NCBI RefSeq assembly: GCF_000024865.1
Contig: NC_013595.1
Coordinates: 3,658,001-3,722,000, forward strand
DNA: 64,000 nucleotides
DNA from: Streptosporangium roseum DSM 43021
GTDB lineage: Bacteria; Actinomycetota; Actinomycetes; Streptosporangiales; Streptosporangiaceae
Reading direction: 5' to 3'
Shown here piece by piece: positions 27,767-36,090 of the stretch (the first letter of the stretch is position 1; every line of letters begins with the position of its first letter). The notes beneath the pieces are model-generated. The model saw nothing but the letters and a program-made list of their open reading frames with translations. It did no database searches and was not told the DNA's origin. A program made the translations under genes and the position numbers.

Positions 27767-29816
27767 GCCGTGCGGGCGGCAGGCGTACGGCGATCATGGC
27801 GATGTCGTCCTTGCCGTCGACGGCCAGCTCGGACAGCAGCGCGTCGCAGAACGTCTCCAGGGGGGCCCTGGCGAGCGACGCGGCGTGGCGGCACAGCCGG
27901 GCCAGCCCCTCGTCGATGTCCTCCCCCGGGCGTTCGACGAGACCGTCGGTGTAGAGGAGCAGCGTGCCGTCCGGCGGCAGCGGCTCGATGACGCTGCTCC
28001 GCGGCCGGTCGGGGAGCAGGCCCAGCAGGGGGTCGGTGGAGCTGTCGAGGAAGCGGCCCCCGCCGTCGCCGGTGATCAGCAGAGGCGGTGGATGCCCGGC
28101 CACGGAGTGGTTCAGCTGCCAGCCGCTCTCCTCGGAACACTCCACACGCGCCAGGACGCAGGTCGCGGTCTGCTCCTCGTAGAGGGTCTCCATCGCGATG
28201 TCCAGGCGTCTGAGGATGTCGCCGACGGGCTCCTCGCGGTCGACGGCGAGCCCCCGGAGCAGGTTGCGGATCTGGCTCATGGTGACGGCGGCGGGCAGGT
28301 CGTGGCCGGCCACGTCGCCGATCGTCAGCATGGTGGCGCCGTCCCGCAGCCGGAAGCAGTCGTACCAGTCCCCGCCGACCTCGGCGGCGGCGGCGCTCGG
28401 CCGGTAACGGGCGGTGATCTGCAGGCCCGGCACGGCGGGCGGTTTCGGGAGCAGGCTGCGCTGCAGGGCGAGCGCCACCCGCTTCGTGCGCCGGAACTCG
28501 ATGGCGTTGCTGAGGGAGTCGTGCGCGTTGTCGAGCATCTGGTCCATCAGGGCGACGTCGGCCGAGCTGATCGGGGGGCGGTCACCGCAGACGGAGGCCA
28601 CCACCACCGCCGCCACGGTGCCGTCGACGACGACCGGCACGAGGACCACGCTGTTGGCCTCGGCCGAGACGAGCCAGGCCTCGGCTCCCGCCGGTGCGAC
28701 ACCGGGGGCGGGGCACCCCGTGGGGAATGTCCGGTGGATGGGGCGGCGGCGCTGCACCGTGCGGGTGAAAACGTTGTCGGGGGCGAAGACCTCCTCGCCG
28801 TACTCCGGCAGCTCGGGCAGGCCGGGCCGGGCGGCGGAGGCGACGAGGTGCGCCACCAGCGACGCGTTCTCGGGACGGTCCGGCGAGTCGGAGAGGAGGT
28901 AGATGATGCACCCGTCGGCCAGGTCCGGCACCATCGCGCGGGCCAGCGCGGAGAGCATCTCCTCCAGGCGGGTGACATCGGCGGTGGCGGTGGCGGCGCG
29001 GTTGAGCAGCTCCCAGCGCCGGTCCTCCTGCCACGCCTGCTCGATGTCGGTGCAGCTGCCCACCCACTCCACCACGGTGTCGCCTTCGAGCACCGGTACG
29101 GCGCGGACGCTGAAGTGCCGGTAGGTGCCGTCCACCAGGCGTATCCGGTGGATGTGCTCCCACAGGTCGGGCACCTCCCGAGTCGCCCGGGACCACGACT
29201 CGTCGGTCGGCTCGCGGTCATCGGGATGGACGGCATCCCGCCACCCCTCTCCCGCGAATTCCTCCCACGACTGCCCGGTCATCCTCTCCCAGCCGGGGCT
29301 CGGTTCGATGACGCGGCCGTCGGCCGCGGTCACCCAGACCATCTCCGCGCCGACGCTCCCCAGCTTCTGGTAGCGCTGGAGAAGGCGGCGCCGTTCCTCG
29401 GAGAGGGCCTGGATCCGCTGCGCGGCGCTGACCTGCTCGGTCATTTCCACCGACACCAGCAGCACCCCGCGCTCGCCGCCGCCGAGAGAGATCTCCGAGA
29501 GGCTGAAGGTGAAGAAGCGCTCCTGCGGGCCGGTGTCGGCGTAGGCGAGGGCCACGGGGGCGTCGGTGACGGTCACGGGCTCGCCGGTGCTCAGGACCTG
29601 GTCGGACAGCCCGAAGTAGTAGTCCCGATCGACGTGGTCGCTGAACGCCTCGCGAGCGAGGGCCCAGAGCGATCTGTCGCCGAAGACCGACCGGTAGACC
29701 GCGTTGGCGTACACCAGCCGGTGGTCCCGAGCACTGGTGACCGACACCCCGACGGGGGCCGGATCGAACACCTCCAGCCCCAGCCCGCTTGATCTCTCCC
29801 CCCGGGCAACTTTCAT
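27738..29816 (-). CDS. PAS-PAS-GAF-SpoIIE (PP2C) serine phosphatase
   Basis: 692 aa. ATG 29816 has GAAGG five bases upstream; 35 more codons are open before it but look non-coding. Order: PAS 1 (about 10-130, FDPAPVGVSVTSARDHRLVYAN), PAS 2 (about 155-265, with PAC-like RLVDGTYRHFSVRAVP), GAF (about 275-455), and a PPM/SpoIIE domain (about 475-690) with VGGDWYDCF, TIGDVAGHDLPAA, SVAGHPPPLL, LLLYTDGLVE and DDIAMIAVR, which carry the metal-binding Asp residues. No kinase or membrane domain, so a cytosolic sensor phosphatase that probably acts on anti-sigma-factor antagonists. No partner gene is nearby. Confidence 0.94.
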   Translation of the reverse strand: MKVARGERSSGLGLEVFDPAPVGVSVTSARDHRLVYANAVYRSVFGDRSLWALAREAFSDHVDRDYYFGLSDQVLSTGEPVTVTDAPVALAYADTGPQERFFTFSLSEISLGGGERGVLLVSVEMTEQVSAAQRIQALSEERRRLLQRYQKLGSVGAEMVWVTAADGRVIEPSPGWERMTGQSWEEFAGEGWRDAVHPDDREPTDESWSRATREVPDLWEHIHRIRLVDGTYRHFSVRAVPVLEGDTVVEWVGSCTDIEQAWQEDRRWELLNRAATATADVTRLEEMLSALARAMVPDLADGCIIYLLSDSPDRPENASLVAHLVASAARPGLPELPEYGEEVFAPDNVFTRTVQRRRPIHRTFPTGCPAPGVAPAGAEAWLVSAEANSVVLVPVVVDGTVAAVVVASVCGDRPPISSADVALMDQMLDNAHDSLSNAIEFRRTKRVALALQRSLLPKPPAVPGLQITARYRPSAAAAEVGGDWYDCFRLRDGATMLTIGDVAGHDLPAAVTMSQIRNLLRGLAVDREEPVGDILRRLDIAMETLYEEQTATCVLARVECSEESGWQLNHSVAGHPPPLLITGDGGGRFLDSSTDPLLGLLPDRPRSSVIEPLPPDGTLLLYTDGLVERPGEDIDEGLARLCRHAASLARAPLETFCDALLSELAVDGKDDIAMIAVRLPPARLTAAERRPA

Positions 29817-29991
29817 CGTGCCTTCTCTGGCCGAAGAACGCGTGTGCGCCGGCGTCGAACTCTGCCTGCGCACTTCCCCCTGATTGAGTCGCATACCCAG
29901 ACAGTTCGGGCCTATACACACGATGGTTACCGTCGAGCCGGAAAGATCTACGCTACGCCCGCGGGAGCAGCCTCACCATGCGGAGGCGATC

Positions 29992-30186
29992 CTAGAGCGA
30001 GTCGCCCTTGATCCGGGTCAGGAAGGTGGCCCACACCTCGGGCGAGAACAGCAGAGCGGGACCGTCGGGGTTCTTGCTGTCGCGGACGGCGACGACGCCG
30101 GGGAGGTTGACGGCCACCTCGACGCACTCGCCGCCGTTGCCGTTGCTGCGGCTGCTCTTGCGCCACCGGGCACCGGTCAGATCCAT
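29992..30186 (-). CDS. DUF397 protein
   Basis: 64 aa, typical of the family: GARWRKSSRSNGNGGECVEVAV, then VAVRDSKNPDGPALLFSPEVWATFL. These small proteins accompany XRE regulators in actinomycetes and modulate them, as in WhiJ-type pairs. The start overlaps the XRE stop by 10 bases, so the two are coupled. Confidence 0.95.
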   Translation of the reverse strand: MDLTGARWRKSSRSNGNGGECVEVAVNLPGVVAVRDSKNPDGPALLFSPEVWATFLTRIKGDSL

Positions 30187-31001
30187 GAACTCATCCTCTT
30201 CTCGATAAAGACCGCGGAGGCGGCCTGTGGGAGTGCCCAGGAACGCAATGCGTCGAACTGGGCCGACAGGGGGTCGACCCGGGCGGGATCGGTCAGGAGC
30301 TGTGCGTTCTCCGCGTTCTCCATGTACACCACATCGGGCGCTCCCTTGAAGGAGAGGACCAATATGGGTCCGGCCAGTCCGGGGTAGGCCCCCACCTCGA
30401 AGGGGATCACCTGAAGGGTGACCCGTGGTCGCGCCGTCGCCTCCAGCAGGTGCCCGAGCTGCTCTCGCATCACCCGGGCGCCTCCTATGGGGCGCGACAG
30501 CACGGCCTCGTCCAGCAGGACGAAGAGAATCGGCGGGTCCGGGCGGTCCAGCAGCCGTTGCCGCTGCATCCGCACCGTCACCATCTCCTCCACCTGCTCG
30601 GCGGTGTCGAACGGCCGACCCAGCCGGGTCAGCGTCCGCGCGTAGTCCTCGGTCTGCAACAGCCCCGGCACCACCGCGAGCTGGTAGTTGCGGAGCGTGC
30701 GCGCCTCCCACTCCAGCTCGAACAGCGAGCGGACCCAGGCGGGCGAGGACTCCCGGCCGATCAGCGGCCAGAGCTTGATGAGCGTTCCGCCGGTCTCCAG
30801 CACCTCGTCGCATCGCTGCGCGAACTTCCTGGTCGGAGCGCGCATGGCGGTCTCGACCAGGCCCACCAGAGAGGTGGAGTAGGTCGTCCGCTTCGCGAGC
30901 TCCTGCTGGCTCCAGCCCATGGCCTCTCGCAGCCGGCGCAGCTCGGAGCCCCAGTAGGCCATGACGCTGGCGCTGGGATCCAGCTCGTTTGGGGCGGGCA
31001 T
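30177..31001 (-). CDS. XRE-family regulator with DUF5753 domain
   Basis: 274 aa from ATG 31001, with GGGAG six bases upstream. Helix-turn-helix near the N-terminus (LRRLREAMGWSQQELAKRT, then STSLVGLVE), followed by the DUF5753 effector region (PGLLQTEDYARTL, VTVRMQRQRLL, RPRVTLQVIPFEVGAYPGL). It pairs with the DUF397 gene directly downstream. Such pairs influence development or antibiotic production, but the target is unknown. Confidence 0.95.
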   Translation of the reverse strand: MPAPNELDPSASVMAYWGSELRRLREAMGWSQQELAKRTTYSTSLVGLVETAMRAPTRKFAQRCDEVLETGGTLIKLWPLIGRESSPAWVRSLFELEWEARTLRNYQLAVVPGLLQTEDYARTLTRLGRPFDTAEQVEEMVTVRMQRQRLLDRPDPPILFVLLDEAVLSRPIGGARVMREQLGHLLEATARPRVTLQVIPFEVGAYPGLAGPILVLSFKGAPDVVYMENAENAQLLTDPARVDPLSAQFDALRSWALPQAASAVFIEKRMSSWI

Positions 31002-31176
31002 GGGGGCTCCCGTCCTTTCGGGTCCTACATGTGCCGGGGTGGGTCCCACAGTGAAACCCAACCAAGTTGCATGTGTCTCTTAGTAATCGAGCACCTACCG
31101 AAAGTAATCATCCCACGGCACCCTGTGTAGGGGAAACGGTTCGTCGTTTTCACCGAACGCCGAGAGGAGGTGGGCA

Positions 31177-31635
31177 ATGGCGAACCTCCGAGGCGTGCTC
31201 GCGGGAACGCCCGCCGTTCACGCCGCGTGTCTGCTCCGCGACGAACTGGTACGGCACGGCGTCGAAGGCGACGTTCACGACGGCTACGGCCTGGCGCTGG
31301 TGTCCGTCTGGGCCGACCTGGTGGTCTGGACGGACGGCATGGTCTACCGCTGGTGGACCGGCCGCCTGTCGCCGAGGACCAGGCGGCGGCTCTACGCCGT
31401 CTACGGCCTGGACAATCCGGCCGCCGTCGCCCGCGTGGTGGCGCTGCGCTACGCCGAGCTGAGGGAGAGCCATCCGCGCTCCGGGCTGATCGCCGAGACT
31501 CTCCGCTCCCGCCCGTACGGGCGGCAAGGAGCGCTGGCGGGTCTTCTCCGGACGGCCGTCGAGACCACCGGGTGCGACGAGCGGGTGCGCGTCCCCTCGG
31601 TCCCCCTACCCCTGGATGCCCTGCACGGTCAGTGA
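31177..31635 (+). CDS. Conserved hypothetical protein, divergent to XRE/DUF397
   Basis: 152 aa with a strong site AGGAGGTG at 31164-31171. No signal peptide or membrane segment. Aromatic-rich core GYGLALVSVWADLVVWTDGMVYRWWTG, then an Arg/Tyr-rich helix. I do not recognise a catalytic motif. Short proteins of this kind often sit across from XRE/DUF397 pairs in Streptosporangiaceae-like genomes. The 3' end overlaps the convergent tetR stop by 30 bases. Confidence 0.85.
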   Translation: MANLRGVLAGTPAVHAACLLRDELVRHGVEGDVHDGYGLALVSVWADLVVWTDGMVYRWWTGRLSPRTRRRLYAVYGLDNPAAVARVVALRYAELRESHPRSGLIAETLRSRPYGRQGALAGLLRTAVETTGCDERVRVPSVPLPLDALHGQ

Positions 31636-32193
31636 CAGGAGCCGGTCGGTCAGGTCCGTCCGGCCGCGGGACTGCTCGCTCGCCCAGGCGATCGCCGCCG
31701 CGAGCGTGAGCAGCTCCTCGACGGTGACGTCGGGACGTACGGATCCGGCCTCCTGGGCGCGGGCGAGGAGCCGGGCTCCCGCCGCGCGCATGGCCGCGCA
31801 GGAGGCGTGCAGTCGCGACCCCTCGTCGTGCACGGCGGCCATGACCGACGCGGGAAGCCCGTGGTAGGTGGTGGTGCCCGCGGCGAAGTCGCGCAGCCAT
31901 GAGACCAGCGCGTCGGCCGGGGACGCGGCGGTGAGCAGCTCCCGCGCGGTGCTGTTCAGCCTGTCGAAGCCGTGGCCGACCAGTGCCTCCAGCAGGGCCT
32001 CGCGGGTGGGGAAGTGCCGGTAGAGCGTGCCGATCCCGACCCCGGCGCGGCGGGCGACGTCCCGCAGGGAGGCGTCGGTGCCGTGCTCGGAGAAGACGGT
32101 CCGGGCGGCGGTCAGCACCCGCTCGCGGTTGCGGCGGGCGTCGGCGCGCATCGCGGGGTCGGTGGTGGCCGGTGTGGCGGCTGCCTTCGCCAT
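31606..32193 (-). CDS. TetR-family repressor
   Basis: 195 aa. N-terminal HTH: RERVLTAARTVFSEHG, LRDVARRAGVGIGTLYRHFPTREALLEAL. The C-terminal ligand domain is of the kind paired with oxidoreductase genes. GAAGGG lies seven bases before ATG 32193. It is divergent to the NmrA-like gene, and two perfect dyads in the shared promoter make that gene its likely target. Confidence 0.95.
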   Translation of the reverse strand: MAKAAATPATTDPAMRADARRNRERVLTAARTVFSEHGTDASLRDVARRAGVGIGTLYRHFPTREALLEALVGHGFDRLNSTARELLTAASPADALVSWLRDFAAGTTTYHGLPASVMAAVHDEGSRLHASCAAMRAAGARLLARAQEAGSVRPDVTVEELLTLAAAIAWASEQSRGRTDLTDRLLSLTVQGIQG

Positions 32194-32210
32194 GGGGTGA
32201 CCCTTCCGTA

Positions 32211-32255
32211 TTGCTATCCGGAGCGGCGCTCCGTATATTTGCGGAGCAGTGCTCC
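32211..32255 (+). promoter_or_regulatory. Promoter with two TetR operators
   Basis: -35 TTGCTA (32211-32216), 17-base spacer, -10 TATATT (32234-32239). Operator 1, GGAGC-GGC-GCTCC (32220-32232), fills the spacer; operator 2, GGAGC-AGT-GCTCC (32243-32255), covers the expected start point. Centres are 23 bp apart. Binding would block the NmrA-like gene and probably tetR itself. Confidence 0.8.
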
Positions 32256-32293
32256 ATATAGCTGGAGTCTAACCCCGATCACCAGGAGTCATC

Positions 32294-33196
32294 ATGGCCG
32301 GCACGATCCTCGTCCTCGGCGGCACCGGGAACCAGGGAGGGGCGGCGGCGGCGCACCTGCTCGCCGCCGGCTGGCACGTCCGGGCGCTGGTCCGCGACCC
32401 CTCCGGTGCGGCCGCCCGGGCGCTCGCGGACGCCGGGGCCGAGCTCGTCGCCGGCGACATGGGCGACCGTGCCTCGCTGGACGCCGCCGCCCGCGACGTC
32501 CACGGCGTCTTCAGCGTCCAGCCCACCTGGGACGACCCCGTCAACTCCCCCATGGAGGTCCCCCTCGGCATCGCGGTCGCGGACGCCGCCGAGGCCGCCG
32601 GCGTCCGGCACCTCGTCTACACCTCGGTCGCAGGGGTGGAGCGCGCCAGCGGCATCAGTCACTGGGAGACCAAGTGGCAGATCGAGCGGCACATCCGCGC
32701 GCTCGGCCTGCCCGCCACGTTCCTGCGCCCCGTCCAGTTCATGGAGAACTACGCCTCCCCCCGGTACGGCCTGCGGAACGGCACGCTGGCCGCCTACGGG
32801 CCGCCCGACAGGCCCGGCCAGCTCATCGCCGTGGACGACATCGGTGTCTTCGCCGCGCTCGCCTTCGCCGACCCCGGCAGGTATCTCGGGGAGGCCATCG
32901 AGCTCGCCGGCGACGCGCCGACACCGTCGCAGGTCGCCGCCGCCATCAGCCGGGCGACCGGGCACCCCGTCTCCTACCGGCCCGTCACGCCGGAGACGAT
33001 CGACCTGCTCGGCGCGGAGATGGGGGCCGCCGCCGAGAACCTGCGCGCCGCGTACCGCTTCGTCAACGAGAAGGGAGGCTGGCAGGCCGACATCCCCGCG
33101 CTGCGCCGCCTTCACCCGGGCCTGACGACCTTCGACGCCTGGCTGGACGGAAAGGGGGCGGCCCTGCTCAAGGACCTGTTCGCCACACGGGGCTGA
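32294..33196 (+). CDS. NmrA-family NAD(P)-binding protein
   Basis: 300 aa; AGGAG at 32283-32287. Rossmann motif VLGGTGNQGGAAAAHLL at the N-terminus (GxxGxxG), AGDMGDRASLDAA, then VRHLVYTSVAGVERAS and WETKWQIERHIRALGLPATFLRP. This is an atypical short-chain dehydrogenase of the NmrA/HSCARG group, acting as redox sensor or quinone/azo reductase-like enzyme. The divergent TetR with paired operators suggests induction by a small toxic or quinone-like compound. Confidence 0.92.
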   Translation: MAGTILVLGGTGNQGGAAAAHLLAAGWHVRALVRDPSGAAARALADAGAELVAGDMGDRASLDAAARDVHGVFSVQPTWDDPVNSPMEVPLGIAVADAAEAAGVRHLVYTSVAGVERASGISHWETKWQIERHIRALGLPATFLRPVQFMENYASPRYGLRNGTLAAYGPPDRPGQLIAVDDIGVFAALAFADPGRYLGEAIELAGDAPTPSQVAAAISRATGHPVSYRPVTPETIDLLGAEMGAAAENLRAAYRFVNEKGGWQADIPALRRLHPGLTTFDAWLDGKGAALLKDLFATRG

Positions 33197-33221
33197 GCGC
33201 GCCCGCGCGCCGTACCGGGTG

Positions 33222-33557
33222 TCAGCCGGCGCCGGAGGCGAGATCGACGACGGTGGTGAGGACGACGACGGAGTCCTCGTCGGCCTCCAGCGAGTGCCGC
33301 AGCAGCGGGATCGGCGCGATCTGCCCGGTGGCCAGCCCGATGGCCCCCTCCTCGTCCATGATCCGCACCCGGCCCGACAGGACGTGCAGGCTCGCGGCCG
33401 GTGGGGCCTCGTGCTCGCCGAGGGCCGACCCCGCGGTCAGCGCGATGATCGCCTGACGCAGCGGGCCCTCGCGGAGGAAGGTGTGGGCGCTGCGGCCGTG
33501 GGGGTTCTCCCGGGCGAGGGCCAGATGCTCCTCGCCGAGGGCCAGTACGTCGATCAT
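33222..33557 (-). CDS. Cupin-domain protein
   Basis: 111 aa, starting MIDVLALG at ATG 33557 with GGAGG well spaced upstream (an ATG two codons earlier is too close to it). Cupin signatures are partly kept: LGEHEAPPAASLHVLSGRVRI (motif 1 with one His and Glu) and LLRHSLEADEDSVVVL (motif 2 His). It is probably a small metal-binding or sensory cupin; the substrate is unknown. Confidence 0.85.
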   Translation of the reverse strand: MIDVLALGEEHLALARENPHGRSAHTFLREGPLRQAIIALTAGSALGEHEAPPAASLHVLSGRVRIMDEEGAIGLATGQIAPIPLLRHSLEADEDSVVVLTTVVDLASGAG

Positions 33558-33757
33558 CGGCATTCCTCCCGCTTCTCCTGGCATCTGCCCCGCCTGCACG
33601 GAGGACATCGCCAGGGGGCGGTAAAGTCATCCGCCCGGCACGGGCACGTCGAGTCCCGGAGTGGCCCGCCTCGCCGCCGCGCCCGCCGGCGCCGTGATGG
33701 ACTGCTCCGGTGAAGGCCGCCGGAACCCGTAGTCGCCGAAGGGATCTTTTGATCATC

Positions 33758-34723
33758 ATGTCGCCGCGGTTCCGAGGAGGGCTGACAGCAGCCGCGGGTG
33801 CTCTGATCGCCCTCGTCCTGGCGGGGCACCGGCTGCTGCCGAACTGGCGGGGGATGGGCAACACGCTCGACAGCGGCCTGCCGTGGCTGGGCCTCGCGGT
33901 CCCCCTCCTGGCCCTTGTCGCGTTCGCCCGCCGGTCATGGCTCGCGCTGGCAGGAGCCATGGTCCCGGCCGTGATGTGGGCGGCGATGTTCGGTCCCGCG
34001 TTCGTCCGCACCGCGGCCACCGGGCCGCGGGACCTGCGCGTGGTCCACCAGAACGTCAGCTACGCCAACGGCGACCTGGCGGCGACCGCCAGGGCCCTGC
34101 GGGCCACCGACGCGGACATCCTCGTGGCGGTGGAGGTCTCCGACGACCCGGTGCTGGAGAACGGGACGATGGATCCCGTCTTCGCCCGGGAGATCGGCCC
34201 CGGTTACCCCTACCGGTTCCCCGGCAATCCGGGTGTGGCGGTGTGGAGCAGATATCCCTTCGACGGCCTGCCGCGGCCCGTGCCCGGAGTGCCGCGCTCG
34301 CAGCAGGCCGTCATCCGCACGCCGCAGGGCGAGGTCAGCCTCTACGCGGTGCACCTCGCGTCCTTCCGCCCCGCCCAGCCGTCCGTCATCGCCAACCGCA
34401 ACGCCGAGGTGGGGGCACTGGCCCGCGCGGTCCGGGAGGACCCCAGCCCCCGGATCATCGTCGTCGGCGACCTGAACACCGCCACCACCGACCGGGAACT
34501 GGGCCGCCTCACCGCGCTCCTGTCGCCCGTGTCGGAGAAGGCCGGCACGGGCCTGCAGTTCACCTGGCCCGCCGTCCTGCCCGCCGTACGCCTGGACCAC
34601 GTGCTCACCCGCGGCTTCACGACCCTCGACAGCCGGGTGCTGCCGATGTCGATCAGCGACCACCGCGCGATCCTGGCCGATCTGAGGGTCTCCGGCCGCC
34701 GGGCCTCACGCCGGGACGGATAG
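33758..34723 (+). CDS. Membrane-anchored endonuclease/exonuclease/phosphatase-fold protein
   Basis: 321 aa from ATG 33758; GTG 33710 would add 16 Arg-rich residues. Three hydrophobic segments in the first 90 residues (LTAAAGALIALVLAG, LGLAVPLLALVAF, LALAGAMVPAVMWAAMF) anchor it, and the EEP domain follows: VVHQNVSYANGD, ILVAVEVSDD, VVGDLNTATTDRE, LDHVLTRG and SDHRAILADL, with the metal and catalytic Glu, Asp, Asn and His residues present. The catalytic part should face outside. Members act on nucleic acids, phospholipids or other phosphodiesters; which one is unknown. Confidence 0.9.
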   Translation: MSPRFRGGLTAAAGALIALVLAGHRLLPNWRGMGNTLDSGLPWLGLAVPLLALVAFARRSWLALAGAMVPAVMWAAMFGPAFVRTAATGPRDLRVVHQNVSYANGDLAATARALRATDADILVAVEVSDDPVLENGTMDPVFAREIGPGYPYRFPGNPGVAVWSRYPFDGLPRPVPGVPRSQQAVIRTPQGEVSLYAVHLASFRPAQPSVIANRNAEVGALARAVREDPSPRIIVVGDLNTATTDRELGRLTALLSPVSEKAGTGLQFTWPAVLPAVRLDHVLTRGFTTLDSRVLPMSISDHRAILADLRVSGRRASRRDG

Positions 34724-34764
34724 GGCCTGCTCGCCTCGGGTGACCGCCGGTCCGCCCGCCGGCC

Positions 34765-35427
34765 CTACGGCCGGTCCTGTCCCCCCTCCGGACGGCCACC
34801 CGTCCGCCGGTCCGGCCCCCCGGCCCGCGGTGCGTCGAAGCGGATGGCGCGCAGCAGGTCCGAGGCGGGCCGGTCGAGCACGGTGACACCCGCCGCGGGC
34901 GGGAGGGAGCCGCCGCGGGCACGCTCGATGAGCACCTGCCAGCGCCGGCAGTGCCGGGCGAAGCCGGAGGCGGTGACGACCCTTCCACGGGAGAGCTGCC
35001 CCGCGCGCGCGATCCCCGGCTCCACGTCGAGCATGATCAGGTGGACCTCGCCGCCGACCCTGCGGGCCAGCCAGGCGAAGCCGTACAGGATGTGGGGCCA
35101 GGTGCCCCGGGTGTGCGCGACGACGCCGTGCCCGCGCATCACCGCCCGCGCGATCCGCGACACGTGTGTGGCGTGCACGATCGGGGTGCGGATCCGCGGG
35201 GGGATCGGCCCGAGGTAGCGCGCCCACCAGTTACGGGACTGCCGCGAGTCGATCACCCAAGCCTCACCGGCCCGGACCGGTTCCCTCTCGTCGCCGCGCA
35301 GCCCGTACAGCCGGTCCAGCAGGGTGCTCTTGCCCGCGCCGGGAAGTCCCGCGAGCAGCACCAGCGATCCGGGGGGATAGTTCAGCTCCTCGGCGGACGC
35401 CCGGCCGGCCGGTGTGGTCGTGGCCAT
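34765..35427 (-). CDS. P-loop ATPase, AAA_33/predicted kinase type
   Basis: 220 aa from ATG 35427, with GAGGTG seven bases upstream. Walker A GLPGAGKST near residue 28; a likely Walker B-type strand is VHLIMLDV. The region VSRIARAVMRGHGVVAHTRGTW resembles predicted nucleotide kinases. The C-terminal 35 residues are Gly/Arg/Pro-rich and probably disordered. Convergent with the EEP gene; a short dyad CCGGCC/GGCCGG at 34759-34774 spans its stop. Confidence 0.85.
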   Translation of the reverse strand: MATTTPAGRASAEELNYPPGSLVLLAGLPGAGKSTLLDRLYGLRGDEREPVRAGEAWVIDSRQSRNWWARYLGPIPPRIRTPIVHATHVSRIARAVMRGHGVVAHTRGTWPHILYGFAWLARRVGGEVHLIMLDVEPGIARAGQLSRGRVVTASGFARHCRRWQVLIERARGGSLPPAAGVTVLDRPASDLLRAIRFDAPRAGGPDRRTGGRPEGGQDRP

Positions 35428-36035
35428 CGCGTGCACCTCACAGGGGTGGGGGACTTGTCTCGTCATGCGTCTCGCGGCCTTCCAGATGGGCGGAAACGGG
35501 TTCGCCTGTGGTCCGGTGCCGCAGGGGACCGGACGGATCGGGTGAAGGTCGGGCGGGGCTATCGATGGTGCGCGTCCGCCGGACCGGCCGCACGACGGCC
35601 GGTGCGCGGGCAGGAGGCCGTGACGGCGGTGTGCCCGGGGACCGGGCGCGGGAAGGCAGGGCCCGGGGGACGGCCGGGAGCCGGGCCGGAAGCCGGGAGC
35701 GGTCTGTCAGCGATCATGGGGACTCCTCGAATGCGCTTGGCCATTCGAGGTCTCCTTCACCCGCATGTCGCAGGCGACCGTCCGGGGATGCCGCAGGGCG
35801 TCCGTACTGACCGGGGCGGTTCTTGGGAAGTACTCCCCTCGTCCTCCCAGGTTAGGGGACTCCGGCGTGTCACTCCACCTGTCTGCCTGATCCGCTCTCC
35901 GATATGTCTGTCTCGCGATAGATATGTCATCAATTGGCCACGGACATCCCCTGCCGCAGGAGAGCCGGCCGAGCCGGGCGGGAACGCGGAAGGGGCGGCT
36001 GGGAACGCAGGGGACGCAGGGCGGGAACGCGGAAG
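35428..36035. other. Gene-free stretch with hairpin, direct repeats and repeats of unknown role
   Basis: About 600 bp with no coding sequence I accept. Contents: a perfect 9-base stem CCTCGAATG/CATTCGAGG with 8-base loop (35725-35750); a near-palindrome GGGAAGTACTCCCC (35825-35838); an AT-rich spot with GATATGTC twice, exactly 20 bp apart (35901 and 35921), flanking CGCGATA; and a 19-base direct repeat starting GCGGGAACGCGG (35980 and 36022). It lies upstream of the minus-strand P-loop gene and downstream of the DUF917 operon, so long leader or regulator sites for the former are possible. Confidence 0.6.
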
Positions 36036-36070
36036 GGGCGCCGGGCGGAAGGGGAATCCGCCCGGCGCCC
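36036..36070 (-). terminator. Strong hairpin terminator of the DUF917/hydantoinase operon
   Basis: Perfect 14-base arms beginning GGGCGCCGGGCGGA with a 7-base loop, 21 bases past the stop of the last operon gene. No T-tract. Confidence 0.8.
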
Positions 36071-36090
36071 TGATCCGCCGTCGGCGGGCC

